Part shown: positions 42,542 to 50,710 of the stretch, one piece after another
Numbering within the stretch: position 1 is the first letter of the stretch
Layout: every line of letters begins with the position of its first letter
DNA from: JAAYZK01 sp964535025
GTDB lineage: Bacteria; Planctomycetota; Phycisphaerae; SM23-33; FEN-1343
Assembly: GCA_964535025.1 (NCBI GenBank)
Contig: CAZHRW010000257.1
Location: forward strand, 1 to 51,117
DNA: 51,117 nucleotides
Reading direction: 5' to 3'
Notes under the pieces: generated by a model
Databases searched by the model: none
What the model was told of the DNA's origin: nothing
The model's input: the letters and a program-made list of their open reading frames with translations, nothing else
Position numbers and translations under genes: made by a program

Positions 42542-42647
42542 CGTCAGCCGTCCGTCCGGTCCGTCCGGTCCGTCCGGTCCGGCATGCTCAACGACGGCGT
42601 CAGCCGTCCATCGTGTCCATCGTGTCCATCCTGTCCATTTTGTCCCC
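42542..42647 (-). repeat. TGGAC 9-bp-period repeats, copies 4 and 5 (in MFS gene 3' end)
   Basis: Copy 4 (42597-42647) has GCGTCAGCCGTCC followed by NNNGTCCAT units, inverted like copy 3. Copy 5 (42542-42580) is a variant with GTCCGTCCG units after the same CGTCAGCC boundary. Both are read through as the end of the MFS gene. Confidence 0.8.
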
Positions 42648-43857
42648 TTCCCGCCACCAGGGCGACCGTCGCCACCAGCAGCCCCAACAGCCCCACCGGC
42701 AGGAAGCGGATCTGCGGCGGGGCGATATCGATGAGGACGCCGAGCAGCGGGGCGGCGACGGCGACGAAGAGGGATTTGGCCTGGGATTCCATGCTGAGGG
42801 CCGTGGCGTGGAGGGCCGGGTCGGCGGCAGCGGTGAGACGGCTGACCATGATGGGGCGCCAGAAGTTCTGGAGGATCGCCAGGGCGCCGAAGGCGGCGAT
42901 GGCGATGGCCATCGCCAAGGCGCCACCCAGCAGGGATGCCGACAGGACCGCGCAGCAGGCCGCCATCGCCCACCACAACCAGCGGGCGGCCTGAACGGGC
43001 GAGCCGGCGCGATGGGCGACCCACTGCGAGCGGCGAGACGCGGCGCTGGCCAGCAGGTGCAGCACGACGTAGACGGCCCCGACCAGCACCGCCGTCCGCT
43101 GCAAGTCCGTCCAACCCAGCATCACCGGCGCCGCCAGGGCGGTCGCGGCGATGATCGGCTGAAGATAGTCCTCGCCGGCCTTGTAAAAGCCCGCAAACCC
43201 CATCGACTCGACCATCAGCCCCCGCAGCCGCCGCCGCCGCAAGGCCGCGGCGAACGCGCGGGCCAGCGCCCGGGTCATCTGCCGGATCGACGTCCCTTCC
43301 GGCGCGACGTGGTCGAGGTAGCGCGGGTAGGTGAGGAAGTTGACGATGTTGGCGACGTACGGGGGGATGCTCAGCCAGAAGATGATGTCGTAGCGCCGCA
43401 GCGTGAACACCAGTACGGCGGCGATCACCACGCTGACGGCCGAGCCGATCTTGCTCCACGAACGGGTGAAGCCGTACACGCCGATCGTTTCGCCGTCGCG
43501 GCCTTCGCGTGTGAGCCAGTGGACGATGATGGCCTTGTGCGTGCCGGTGCGAAACGCCTCGCCGACACTGAACAGGGCCATCGCGACGAACAGCCAGCCG
43601 ACCGCGCCGGCGAGGGCGAAGACGGTAAAAGACGCGATGTACGCCAGGTGCGAGACGATCATCGCCCACCGGCGGCCGGCGACGTCGGCGATCGCTCCGG
43701 TGGGGATCTCCAGGAGGTTGATGGCGATCTCGCGGAAGCCCAGCAGCAGCCCCAGCAGCGTGTAGCTGAGCGGCTTGTCCAGCAGCGCCAGGATGAAGAA
43801 CGGCTCAAAGTACCGTTGGTTCTTCAGGAAGCCGTACAGGCTGAACCGACCGATCAT
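42544..43857 (-). CDS. MFS-type transporter with repeat-derived C-terminal tail
   Basis: 437 residues from ATG 43857 with a GGAGG site; the 46 codons upstream are repeat sequence. About twelve membrane helices. The GAIADVAGRRWAMIVS loop between helices 2 and 3 is the MFS A-motif. The substrate is unknown. The protein should end near LVAGRG; the last 33 residues (QNGQDGHDGHDGR then DRTDRTDRTDG) are encoded by the TGGAC-type repeats, as in the GH3 gene. Divergent from the FabZ-like gene. Confidence 0.87.
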   Translation of the reverse strand: MIGRFSLYGFLKNQRYFEPFFILALLDKPLSYTLLGLLLGFREIAINLLEIPTGAIADVAGRRWAMIVSHLAYIASFTVFALAGAVGWLFVAMALFSVGEAFRTGTHKAIIVHWLTREGRDGETIGVYGFTRSWSKIGSAVSVVIAAVLVFTLRRYDIIFWLSIPPYVANIVNFLTYPRYLDHVAPEGTSIRQMTRALARAFAAALRRRRLRGLMVESMGFAGFYKAGEDYLQPIIAATALAAPVMLGWTDLQRTAVLVGAVYVVLHLLASAASRRSQWVAHRAGSPVQAARWLWWAMAACCAVLSASLLGGALAMAIAIAAFGALAILQNFWRPIMVSRLTAAADPALHATALSMESQAKSLFVAVAAPLLGVLIDIAPPQIRFLPVGLLGLLVATVALVAGRGQNGQDGHDGHDGRLTPSLSMPDRTDRTDRTDG

Positions 43858-43903
43858 GGCGCTGCCTCCGAGGGGCCCGCAACACGTCGCCCAGGCGCGG
43901 GCG

Positions 43904-43992
43904 GAATCCGAAGCACGAAACTCGCAATCCGAAACAAAACGGCCAAACGTCAAAACAGATAAGCGGCCACGGCAAAACGACCAACGGCAAAG
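43904..43992. repeat. AT-rich palindrome family, half copy
   Basis: AATCCGAAGCACGAAACTCG... AAACAAAACGGCCAAACG matches the left arms at 22290 and 49490, but the mirror arm is missing. Confidence 0.7.
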
Positions 43993-44124
43993 CACGCCGC
44001 CGCGGCCCCGGCCGCTCGGCCGTTGGCCGTCGTCTCCGTTGGAGAGGGTTTGGGGGCATCGGCATAAACCGCGATGGTATCACGTTCGTAGGAGGGGCAA
44101 CAGTCCGCCGGGGCGGCTTTGACG

Positions 44125-44154
44125 TTGACAGCCGCTCGCGGCGGGTGCTAAGGT
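44125..44154 (+). promoter_or_regulatory. sigma70-type promoter of the FabZ-like gene
   Basis: TTGACA (44125-44130), 18-base spacer, TAAGGT (44149-44154). Start near 44161, 49 bases before the ATG. Confidence 0.5.
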
Positions 44155-44209
44155 GGCGCGATCGGAAAGAACCGGCGGTTCAAGGCCCTTTGCGCAAGGA
44201 CGTTAACGA

Positions 44210-44686
44210 ATGCCCCCGCAACCTCTGTTAGACCTGAGCAAGATCGATCCGGACAGGCCCGTCGTGACCAAGGAGGGCGTCTACGCGGTCAACCCGCACC
44301 GCCACGAGTTTGCGCTGCTGGACGGCCTGTGCCACCTGGACCTCGACGCCCAGGAGATCGCCGCGTGGATCGACGTGGCCGACGACGCCTTCTGGGTCCG
44401 CGGGCATATCCCCGGGCGACCGCTGTTTCCGGGCGTGCTGATGATCGAGGCGGCGGCCCAGATGATCGGGTACTTCGCGAAGGTCTACACGAAGACCGAC
44501 GGGTTCGTCGGCTTCGGCGGCGTCACCGACGTGAAGTTCCGCGGCCAGGTGACCTGCGGCGACCGGCTGGTGCTGATCGGCAAGATGAAAGAGATCCGCG
44601 GCACCCGCCGCGCCGTCGGCCTGGCACAAGGATACGTCGATGGCTCGATGGTGTTTGAGGGGTGTGTGACGGGAATGCTCATTTAG
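44210..44686 (+). CDS. FabZ-like 3-hydroxyacyl-ACP dehydratase (hotdog fold)
   Basis: 158 residues. The GHIPGRPLFPGVLMIEAAAQ stretch holds catalytic His66 and Glu80 as in FabZ/FabA. The remainder is hotdog fold with VTDVKFRGQVTCGDRL. It may dehydrate hydroxyacyl-ACP in fatty-acid or related lipid synthesis, but no fab neighbours are present, so a special acyl chain is possible. ATG 44210 with AAGGA nine bases upstream. It is followed by a small palindrome and the UvrC-like gene. Confidence 0.88.
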   Translation: MPPQPLLDLSKIDPDRPVVTKEGVYAVNPHRHEFALLDGLCHLDLDAQEIAAWIDVADDAFWVRGHIPGRPLFPGVLMIEAAAQMIGYFAKVYTKTDGFVGFGGVTDVKFRGQVTCGDRLVLIGKMKEIRGTRRAVGLAQGYVDGSMVFEGCVTGMLI

Positions 44687-44691
44687 AACGC

Positions 44692-44803
44692 CAGGCTTTA
44701 GGCTCTAAGCTTTAGGGCCACGGCCACGGCCACGACTACGGCAACGGCCGCGGCCGCGCCAAGAGCAACGCTGGCGGCGCCTAAAGCCTATAGCCCAAAG
44801 CCC
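44692..44803. repeat. TAGGCTTTAGG-type inverted repeat
   Basis: Arms at about 44693-44716 (AGGCTTTAGGCTCTAAGCTTTAGG reading) and 44781-44803 (CCTAAAGCC...AAAGCCC) enclose a hexamer-like GGCCAC/GGCCGC tract. The right arm abuts the ATG of the UvrC-like gene. Confidence 0.7.
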
Positions 44804-45973
44804 ATGGTCGATCTGCAGCAACACATGGACGCGCTGGTGGCGGTGACCCCGCCGCTGGACGCCGAGGCGCTGAAGGCGATTCCCGCCGGGCGGGGGGTGT
44901 TCGCGCTGCTGGATGCGGCGGGGCGGGCCATCCTCATCACGACGGCCGCCGATATGCGCGCCCGCCTGCGCTACCGCCTGACGGCGACCGACGAGTCGAC
45001 CGCCCGCAAGGCCGCGGACCTGCGGGAGGTGACCGCCGCCGTCGCCTACCGGCGGACGTACAGCCGCTTCGAGACCGACTGGTGCTACCTCGAACTGGTT
45101 CGGGCGGTCTACCCGGACCGCTGGGAGACGCTCCTGCCCAAGCGGACGGCGTGGTTTATCGCCGTCGACCCCGACGCCGCGACCCCGCACTGGACCGTCG
45201 CCGCCGGACCGCCCGCGGCCGGGCGGGCGTTCGGGCCGTTCGCCGAGCGTCGCGGCGCCGAGGCGTATCTCGCGGCGCTGACCGACGCGTTTGATCTGTG
45301 CCGCTGCGTGTCGATCCTCCGCCAGGCGCCCCACGGCAGCGCCTGCGCCTACAAGCACATGGGCCGCTGCATCGCCCCATGCGACGGCACGGCGACGATG
45401 GACGCGTACCGCGCGGTAATCGGCCGCTCGATCCGCGGCGTCGCCGGCGACGCCGACGACCAGCGCCGGCGGCTGACCGACGCGATGAACGAGGCGTCGG
45501 CCGCGATGGCCTTCGAGCGGGCGGCAATCCTCAAGACCCGCCTGGACCGCCTGGCCGAGCTGGCCGCGCCCAAGGCCGCCCGCGTGCGGGATAGGCGGGC
45601 GTTCCGGTTCGTGATCGTCCAGCCGGGGCCGTCGAGCCACCAAGCCGGCACGTTCGTCTGCGACGGCGGACGCCTCGCCGCCGGGCCGGTGATCGACTAC
45701 CCGCCGACCGACGACGCGGCCGCGGCGGTGCTGGCGGCGTGCGACGCGCTGGCCGATACGGATGACCCCGACGCGGCGGCGGGGGCGCGTCGGATGGCCC
45801 TGGTGGCGTGGTACCTGTTCTCGTCGCGGCCGGGCGACGGGCGGGTGCTGGCGCGCGACGGGCTGACCGCCGGGGCGCTGGTCGCGGCGATCGAAGCGTC
45901 GGCCGAGGCGCTCGGCCTGCGGGCGCCGCGACGGCGCAACACCGACAATACGCCCCGCACGGAGCGCCCATGA
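44804..45973 (+). CDS. UvrC-like protein, degenerate GIY-YIG, no RNase H-like nuclease domain
   Basis: 389 residues against about 600 for UvrC. The N-terminus (25-115) aligns by eye with a GIY-YIG domain, but GIY is GVF (31-33) and the YIG site is ILIT. The region 160-195 has cysteines 168, 181, 189 and 193 with HMGRCIAPC, matching the UvrC iron-sulfur spacing for the last three. A UVR-like helical pair (about 220-252) follows, then an unrecognised 135-residue C-terminus. It may bind DNA or UvrB, or be a dead nuclease. The start is uncertain: no ribosome site before ATG 44804, and ATG 44825 is possible. Its stop overlaps the AsmA-like gene by four bases. Confidence 0.75.
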   Translation: MVDLQQHMDALVAVTPPLDAEALKAIPAGRGVFALLDAAGRAILITTAADMRARLRYRLTATDESTARKAADLREVTAAVAYRRTYSRFETDWCYLELVRAVYPDRWETLLPKRTAWFIAVDPDAATPHWTVAAGPPAAGRAFGPFAERRGAEAYLAALTDAFDLCRCVSILRQAPHGSACAYKHMGRCIAPCDGTATMDAYRAVIGRSIRGVAGDADDQRRRLTDAMNEASAAMAFERAAILKTRLDRLAELAAPKAARVRDRRAFRFVIVQPGPSSHQAGTFVCDGGRLAAGPVIDYPPTDDAAAAVLAACDALADTDDPDAAAGARRMALVAWYLFSSRPGDGRVLARDGLTAGALVAAIEASAEALGLRAPRRRNTDNTPRTERP

Positions 45974-48900
45974 CGCGCCTGCTCGATACCTTCCGGGCCT
46001 ACCTGCCCAGCCGGCGACGGCGGCGGTGGCAGTACGTCAGCGGCCGCCGCCGGCGGGTGGGGATCGCCCTGGCGGCGTTGCTGGTCGCGGCGATCTACGC
46101 GTGGTGGCATTTCACCAACGACGCCCGCATCCGACGCGAGGCCGTCGCCTACCTCGAGCGGCTCACCGGCGCGCAGGTGCGAATCCAGGAGGCGTCGTTC
46201 GGCCTCTTCGAGGGCATCAGCCTCACCGGCGTGCGGGTCTTCACCGCCGCCGGCGGGCCGGTCGGCGATATCTTCCAGGCCCGCCAGGTCCGCCTCGAAC
46301 ACGCCCCGCTGGGCCTGCTGCGCGGACGACTGAAGGTCACCGAGATCGTCTGCGTCGAACCCGTCCTGTTCATCGTCGAGAACGTCGACCGCGGGCGGTG
46401 GAACTACGAGGACCTCCGCTTCCCCGCCGACCTCGGCGGCAACGGCGACGCCGCCGCCGCGCTGCCGGTCGTCCGCATCCGCGACGGGCGGGTCCACCGG
46501 CGGGAAATCCATCACGGCGTGAGCGTCCCGCTTGGCACCGAGCACCTCAACGCCCAGGCCGTGCCCGCCGGGACCGAGGGCGAGTACCGCATCCAGGTCT
46601 CCGGCGCCGCCGCCGCCCGAAACGTCCGCGCCGAGGCCGTCTTCCGCCTCGAGCCGATGGCCTTCCGCTGGCGGGGCGGGATCCCCGGCGACCTGCTGCA
46701 GCGGACGCTCCCGCACGGCTACCGGCAGTGGTGGGACCACTACCAGGTCGAAGGCAGCTTCGAGTTCGAGGGCGAGGCCGACCCCGCCAGCGGACGGCTG
46801 GTGTTCAAGCTCGCCGATGCGTCGATGGTCTTCCCCCACGGCGATGGGGACCTCCGCCTGGCCGACGTCAACGGGCGGATCGAACTGACGGCCTCCGGGA
46901 TCGAGATCCAGTCGGTCACCGGCCGCCTGCCCCAACTGGACGACCTGCGCGTGGCGCTGACCGGCCGATTCGGCGGCTACGAGCGGACCAGCCCGGTCGA
47001 GCTGACGCTGCAGGTCGATGACGTCCGCTTCCCGGTCCAGGCCGAACATCCCCTGGTGCGGCGACGCATCGAGCATTTCGAACGCCGCTTCCATCCGTCC
47101 GGCCGGGCCTCGGTCACCGTCCACCTGACCCGCGACGCCGACGAACAGTTCCGCTACCGCCTGGTCGCGCGGCCGAAGGGGATGCAATTCACCCCGGACG
47201 TCTTCGCCGCGACGCTTGACGACGTCCGCGGCGAGGTACGGCTGGACGCCGAGCGGGCGACCCTCACCGAGCTGAGCGGCCGGTGGGGCGACGCGCCGGT
47301 CACCGTCACCGGCTGGGGCGCGATGGGCGGCGGCAGCGCGTTCGACGTGCGGGTCCGCGTCGACGACGCCACGCTGGGCGAGCCGTTCCGCGAGGTGACC
47401 AGGGCGACCCGCTTCAAGATCGTCCAAAACGACGTCCGCCGCTACCACGACCGCTTCGACCCGACGGGGCTGTGCGACGTCGACGCCCGCATCGCCGCCG
47501 ACGACACCGGGACGATCTCGACCGAGCTCGAGTTGACGTTCGACGGGCGGGCGACCGTCGCGTACGAGGGCTTCCCCTACCGCATCGAGGGGCTGACCGG
47601 AACGGTGAGCGCCCGGCTGCCCCACGAGGTGAGCTTCCAGGATCTGCACGGCCGCCACGGGCCGGCGCGGATCCGTCTGGGTGGGTCGGTCAAGCGGCGC
47701 GAGGGCCGGGAGATCCCCGATCTGGCGCTCGAGGTGACCGACCTGCCGCTCGATGACGACCTCGGCGCCGCTTTAGCCGCCATGTCGGAGGCCGCCGGAC
47801 GGCAGTGGGACCGCTTCGCGCTGACCGGGCGGGCCGACGTGGCCGGGACAATCCGCCGCGCGGGCGACCGGCTGTTCGGCTACGACCTGAACGTGGCGCT
47901 CAAGCGGATCGGCCTGGAGTACGACGCGTGCCCGTACCCGCTGACCGACGTCGTCGGGGAACTGCGGCTGCGGCCGGAGGCGATCGAGATCCGACGGCTG
48001 TCCGGGCGTCACGGGCCGGGTGTCATCGACGTGGCCGGCCGCGTCGACAGCGACCTGCCCGACGGCCAACCGCCCGCGCTCGAGATCCGCGGCACCGGCG
48101 TCCGCGTCGACGAGGCCCTCCGCCACGCCGTCGTCACGGCCGGGCCGCCCGGCGTCGACGCCGTCTGGACGCAACTGCAGCCGACGGGCATCGCCGATTT
48201 CCTCTACGATCCCCGCCGTCACGTGCCCCTCGAGGTCGTCGCACGCGATATGGGCATCACGTTCGCGCCCTTCCCGTACCCGCTGGAGCACGTCCGCGGC
48301 ACCCTTCGCGTGCGCGACGGCCGGGTCGACCTGGACACGATGACCGCCCGACGCGGGGAGGGGGCGCTGAAGCTGGACGGCCGGGTGCGGCTGGACGACG
48401 GGCGGCTGCACGGCGCGGACCTCGTCCTCGACGCGGCGAACGTGGCGATCACCGACGAACTGCTCGCCGCCGTCCCCGAGCCGCTCGCCGCCCTGACCGA
48501 CCACCTCGCGGCGGCCGGGACGGTCGACGTCTGCCTTAACCGTCTGAGCTACCGCGCGGCCGAGGCGGTGGCCACGTCGGCGCCGGCCGACGCCGAGGTT
48601 GACGATGCGTGGACGTGGGAACTGGACGGCCGCGTCGACCTGGCGGGGGCCGCCGTCGGCGGCTACTTCGCCGCCACCGACATCGACGCCGGCGTCGCCG
48701 GCACCGTCCGCATCGGCGATGAGCGGCTGGGCGTGACCGCCGACCTGACCGGTGGGTCGATTAGGCTGTGGGACCGGCCGGTCGAACGGATCGCCGGGCG
48801 GATCCGCAAGACGCCCGAGGAGGCCGACCTGAGGCTGGAAGGTCTCAAGGGCAATCTCTGCGGCGGGCGGATGGCGTCGAACCTGACGGTTCGCCTGGCC

Positions 48901-49482
48901 GACGCGGTCCGCTTCCGCGGCGACCTCGTGGTCGAGGATCTCCAGCTCGAGCAACTCTTCGGGCGGCCGGGCACGACGTCGGGCAAGCTGTGCGGGCGGT
49001 TGGACCTCTCGCACACCGTCGGCGCCCCCGCCAGCCGCGAGGGCCGCGGGCAGTTCGAGATCACCGAGGCACGGCTCGCCGAGGTGCCCGTCTTCCTGGG
49101 GCTGGTCAACGTGGTGTTCCTGCAACTGCCGGTCGAATCGGTCTTCTCCACCGGCACGGTGGTCTACTACGTCAAGGGCGACACGCTCCACTGCGAGACG
49201 ATCGACCTTCAGGGCGAGACCCGTTCGGTGGTCGGCCTGCCGGGCGAGCCGGCCTCGGTGGTCGGCACGGGCACGCTGGACCTCCAGACCGAGCGGGTGA
49301 ATCTCGTCTTCCGCTCCGGCCCGCCGCACCTGTTCCACGGCCCCGGCGCCGAACTGTGGGCGCTCACCACCGGCGGCCTGCAGACCACGCACATCACCGG
49401 CCCCTGGCGGGACCCACAGCAGAAGACCGTCCCGCTGAGCCAACTGACCGACCTGCTCAGGGAGATCGGCGGAGCGCCCTGA
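45970..49482 (+). CDS. AsmA/TamB-like envelope protein
   Basis: 1,170 residues from ATG 45970 (ATGA overlap with the UvrC-like gene). An Arg-rich cytoplasmic N-terminus is followed by one membrane helix (about 30-47), then a periplasmic beta-rich body of repeated strand patterns such as DGR...LDLxxx. The C-terminal 150 residues (FLGLVNVVFLQLPVESVFSTGTVVYY... PLSQLTDLLREIG) match the AsmA-like C-terminal domain. Members form grooves that move phospholipid to the outer membrane, so this suggests a two-membrane envelope. Length is in the TamB/YhdP range. A TATA-poor AT-rich palindrome follows. Confidence 0.88.
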   Translation: MTRLLDTFRAYLPSRRRRRWQYVSGRRRRVGIALAALLVAAIYAWWHFTNDARIRREAVAYLERLTGAQVRIQEASFGLFEGISLTGVRVFTAAGGPVGDIFQARQVRLEHAPLGLLRGRLKVTEIVCVEPVLFIVENVDRGRWNYEDLRFPADLGGNGDAAAALPVVRIRDGRVHRREIHHGVSVPLGTEHLNAQAVPAGTEGEYRIQVSGAAAARNVRAEAVFRLEPMAFRWRGGIPGDLLQRTLPHGYRQWWDHYQVEGSFEFEGEADPASGRLVFKLADASMVFPHGDGDLRLADVNGRIELTASGIEIQSVTGRLPQLDDLRVALTGRFGGYERTSPVELTLQVDDVRFPVQAEHPLVRRRIEHFERRFHPSGRASVTVHLTRDADEQFRYRLVARPKGMQFTPDVFAATLDDVRGEVRLDAERATLTELSGRWGDAPVTVTGWGAMGGGSAFDVRVRVDDATLGEPFREVTRATRFKIVQNDVRRYHDRFDPTGLCDVDARIAADDTGTISTELELTFDGRATVAYEGFPYRIEGLTGTVSARLPHEVSFQDLHGRHGPARIRLGGSVKRREGREIPDLALEVTDLPLDDDLGAALAAMSEAAGRQWDRFALTGRADVAGTIRRAGDRLFGYDLNVALKRIGLEYDACPYPLTDVVGELRLRPEAIEIRRLSGRHGPGVIDVAGRVDSDLPDGQPPALEIRGTGVRVDEALRHAVVTAGPPGVDAVWTQLQPTGIADFLYDPRRHVPLEVVARDMGITFAPFPYPLEHVRGTLRVRDGRVDLDTMTARRGEGALKLDGRVRLDDGRLHGADLVLDAANVAITDELLAAVPEPLAALTDHLAAAGTVDVCLNRLSYRAAEAVATSAPADAEVDDAWTWELDGRVDLAGAAVGGYFAATDIDAGVAGTVRIGDERLGVTADLTGGSIRLWDRPVERIAGRIRKTPEEADLRLEGLKGNLCGGRMASNLTVRLADAVRFRGDLVVEDLQLEQLFGRPGTTSGKLCGRLDLSHTVGAPASREGRGQFEITEARLAEVPVFLGLVNVVFLQLPVESVFSTGTVVYYVKGDTLHCETIDLQGETRSVVGLPGEPASVVGTGTLDLQTERVNLVFRSGPPHLFHGPGAELWALTTGGLQTTHITGPWRDPQQKTVPLSQLTDLLREIGGAP

Positions 49483-49487
49483 CCGGC

Positions 49488-49650
49488 GGGAAATGCGAAA
49501 CGCGAATTTCGAAACTCGAAACAACTTCCAAACAACCAAACCAGCAAAACGGAGAAACGTGAACGGCCAAACGGCAAAACCGGCCTTTTCCCGTTTGCCT
49601 TCTTGTCTGAGATTTGTTTCGTGTTTCGTGCTTCGCGTTTCGGATTTGCC
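49488..49650. repeat. long AT-rich imperfect palindrome, copy 2
   Basis: The left arm (49490-49580: GAAATGCGAAACGCGAATTTCG start, AAAACGG runs) and right arm (about 49583-49650: TTTTCCCGTTTG ... TTTCGTGCTTCGCGTTTCGG) are reverse complements in large part. It lies between two genes in the same direction, so it may insulate the AsmA-like and MTAP genes. Confidence 0.85.
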
Positions 49651-49713
49651 GAGCGGCCCGATAAGCTAAGGTCTCGGTAGTTGGTGCAACGAGGGGGTGA
49701 ACGGGAGACGACG

Positions 49714-50595
49714 ATGGCAACGTGCAAGGTCGGCATTATCGGCGGGACGGGACTGGGCGATGCGCTGTGCGGCGAGATGGACGGTCGGCGGACCGAGGTG
49801 GACACGCCGTTCGGCAGGCCCTCCGATGCGATCCTCCAGGCGACCTGGGGCGATGTGGATGTGGCGGTGCTCAACCGCCACGGGCCCGGGCACCTGATCG
49901 GCCCGACGGCCGTGAACTACCGGGCGAACGTCTACGCGCTCAAGGCGCTCGGCTGCACGCACATCCTTGCCAGCGGCGCCGTCGGCAGCCTGCGCGAGCC
50001 GGTCGCGCCGACCCACCTGGTGGTGGCCGACCAGATCATTGATAAGACCTTCGGCCGCGAATCGAGCTTCTTCAACGGCTCGCTCGCCTGCCACGTCGAG
50101 ATGGCCTACCCGTTCTGCCCGGTCCTCCGGCGCCACCTGCTCGCCTGCGCCGCCGACGTCGACACCACCGTGCACCCCACCGGCACGTACGTCTGCATGG
50201 AAGGCCCGGCCTTCTCTACCCGCGCCGAGAGCGAAATGCACCGCCAGTGGGGCGGCGACCTGATCGGCATGACGGCCATGCCGGAAGCCAAGCTCGCCCG
50301 CGAGGCCGAGATCCCCTACGCGCTGGTCGCCCTGGTCAGCGACTACGACTGCTGGCGGCCGCATCCCGACGACCTCGACAAGCACGAGCTGCTCAAGGAG
50401 ATCATCGCCCACGTCCACGTCGCCACCGGACACGCCATCACCCTGCTCCGCCGGGCGATCGAACGCTTCGGCGAAATCGCCGGCGTGCCCTGCCCCGCCC
50501 ACAACGCCCTCGAACTGGCCATCTGGTCCGACCGGTCGAGCATCCCGCCCGAAATCGCCGAACGCCTCGGCCCGCTGCTGAGCAAGTACGTCTGA
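49714..50595 (+). CDS. mtnP: S-methyl-5'-thioadenosine phosphorylase
   Basis: 293 residues. Phosphate site GGTGLG (10-15) and RHGPGH near 55, PTAVNYRANVYALKALG, the methionine-pocket MEGPAFSTRAESEMHR near 166-181, and the adenine-site SDYDCW near 209 identify the MTAP branch of the PNP family rather than guanosine PNP. It splits MTA into adenine and methylthioribose-1-phosphate. Start at ATG 49714 with GGGAG upstream. It is isolated from other salvage genes. A GATAAGCTAAGGT string at 49660-49672 may contain its -10. Confidence 0.93.
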   Translation: MATCKVGIIGGTGLGDALCGEMDGRRTEVDTPFGRPSDAILQATWGDVDVAVLNRHGPGHLIGPTAVNYRANVYALKALGCTHILASGAVGSLREPVAPTHLVVADQIIDKTFGRESSFFNGSLACHVEMAYPFCPVLRRHLLACAADVDTTVHPTGTYVCMEGPAFSTRAESEMHRQWGGDLIGMTAMPEAKLAREAEIPYALVALVSDYDCWRPHPDDLDKHELLKEIIAHVHVATGHAITLLRRAIERFGEIAGVPCPAHNALELAIWSDRSSIPPEIAERLGPLLSKYV

Positions 50596-50651
50596 GCCGA
50601 CCCCGGCGGCGTGTTGGGGGAGGATTTTCTCGGCGGGGAGGTCCTAAAGGC

Positions 50652-50680
50652 TTGCATGAAGTTTTTTTCAGGAGTACAGT
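50652..50680 (+). promoter_or_regulatory. sigma70-type promoter of the last gene
   Basis: TTGCAT (50652-50657), exact 17-base spacer containing seven T in a row, TACAGT (50675-50680). Start near 50687, with an AGGAGG site at about 50697-50703. Confidence 0.6.
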
Positions 50681-50710
50681 TAAGGCAAAGACCTTGCAGG
50701 AGGCCTTCCC

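Larger units (their letters stand above)
43858..44209. other. 352-base divergent region between MFS and FabZ-like genes
   Basis: No gene. It contains a single arm of the AT-rich palindrome family (43904-43992), a GC-rich structured stretch (about 43995-44050) and the fabZ-like promoter at 44125-44154. Confidence 0.7.
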
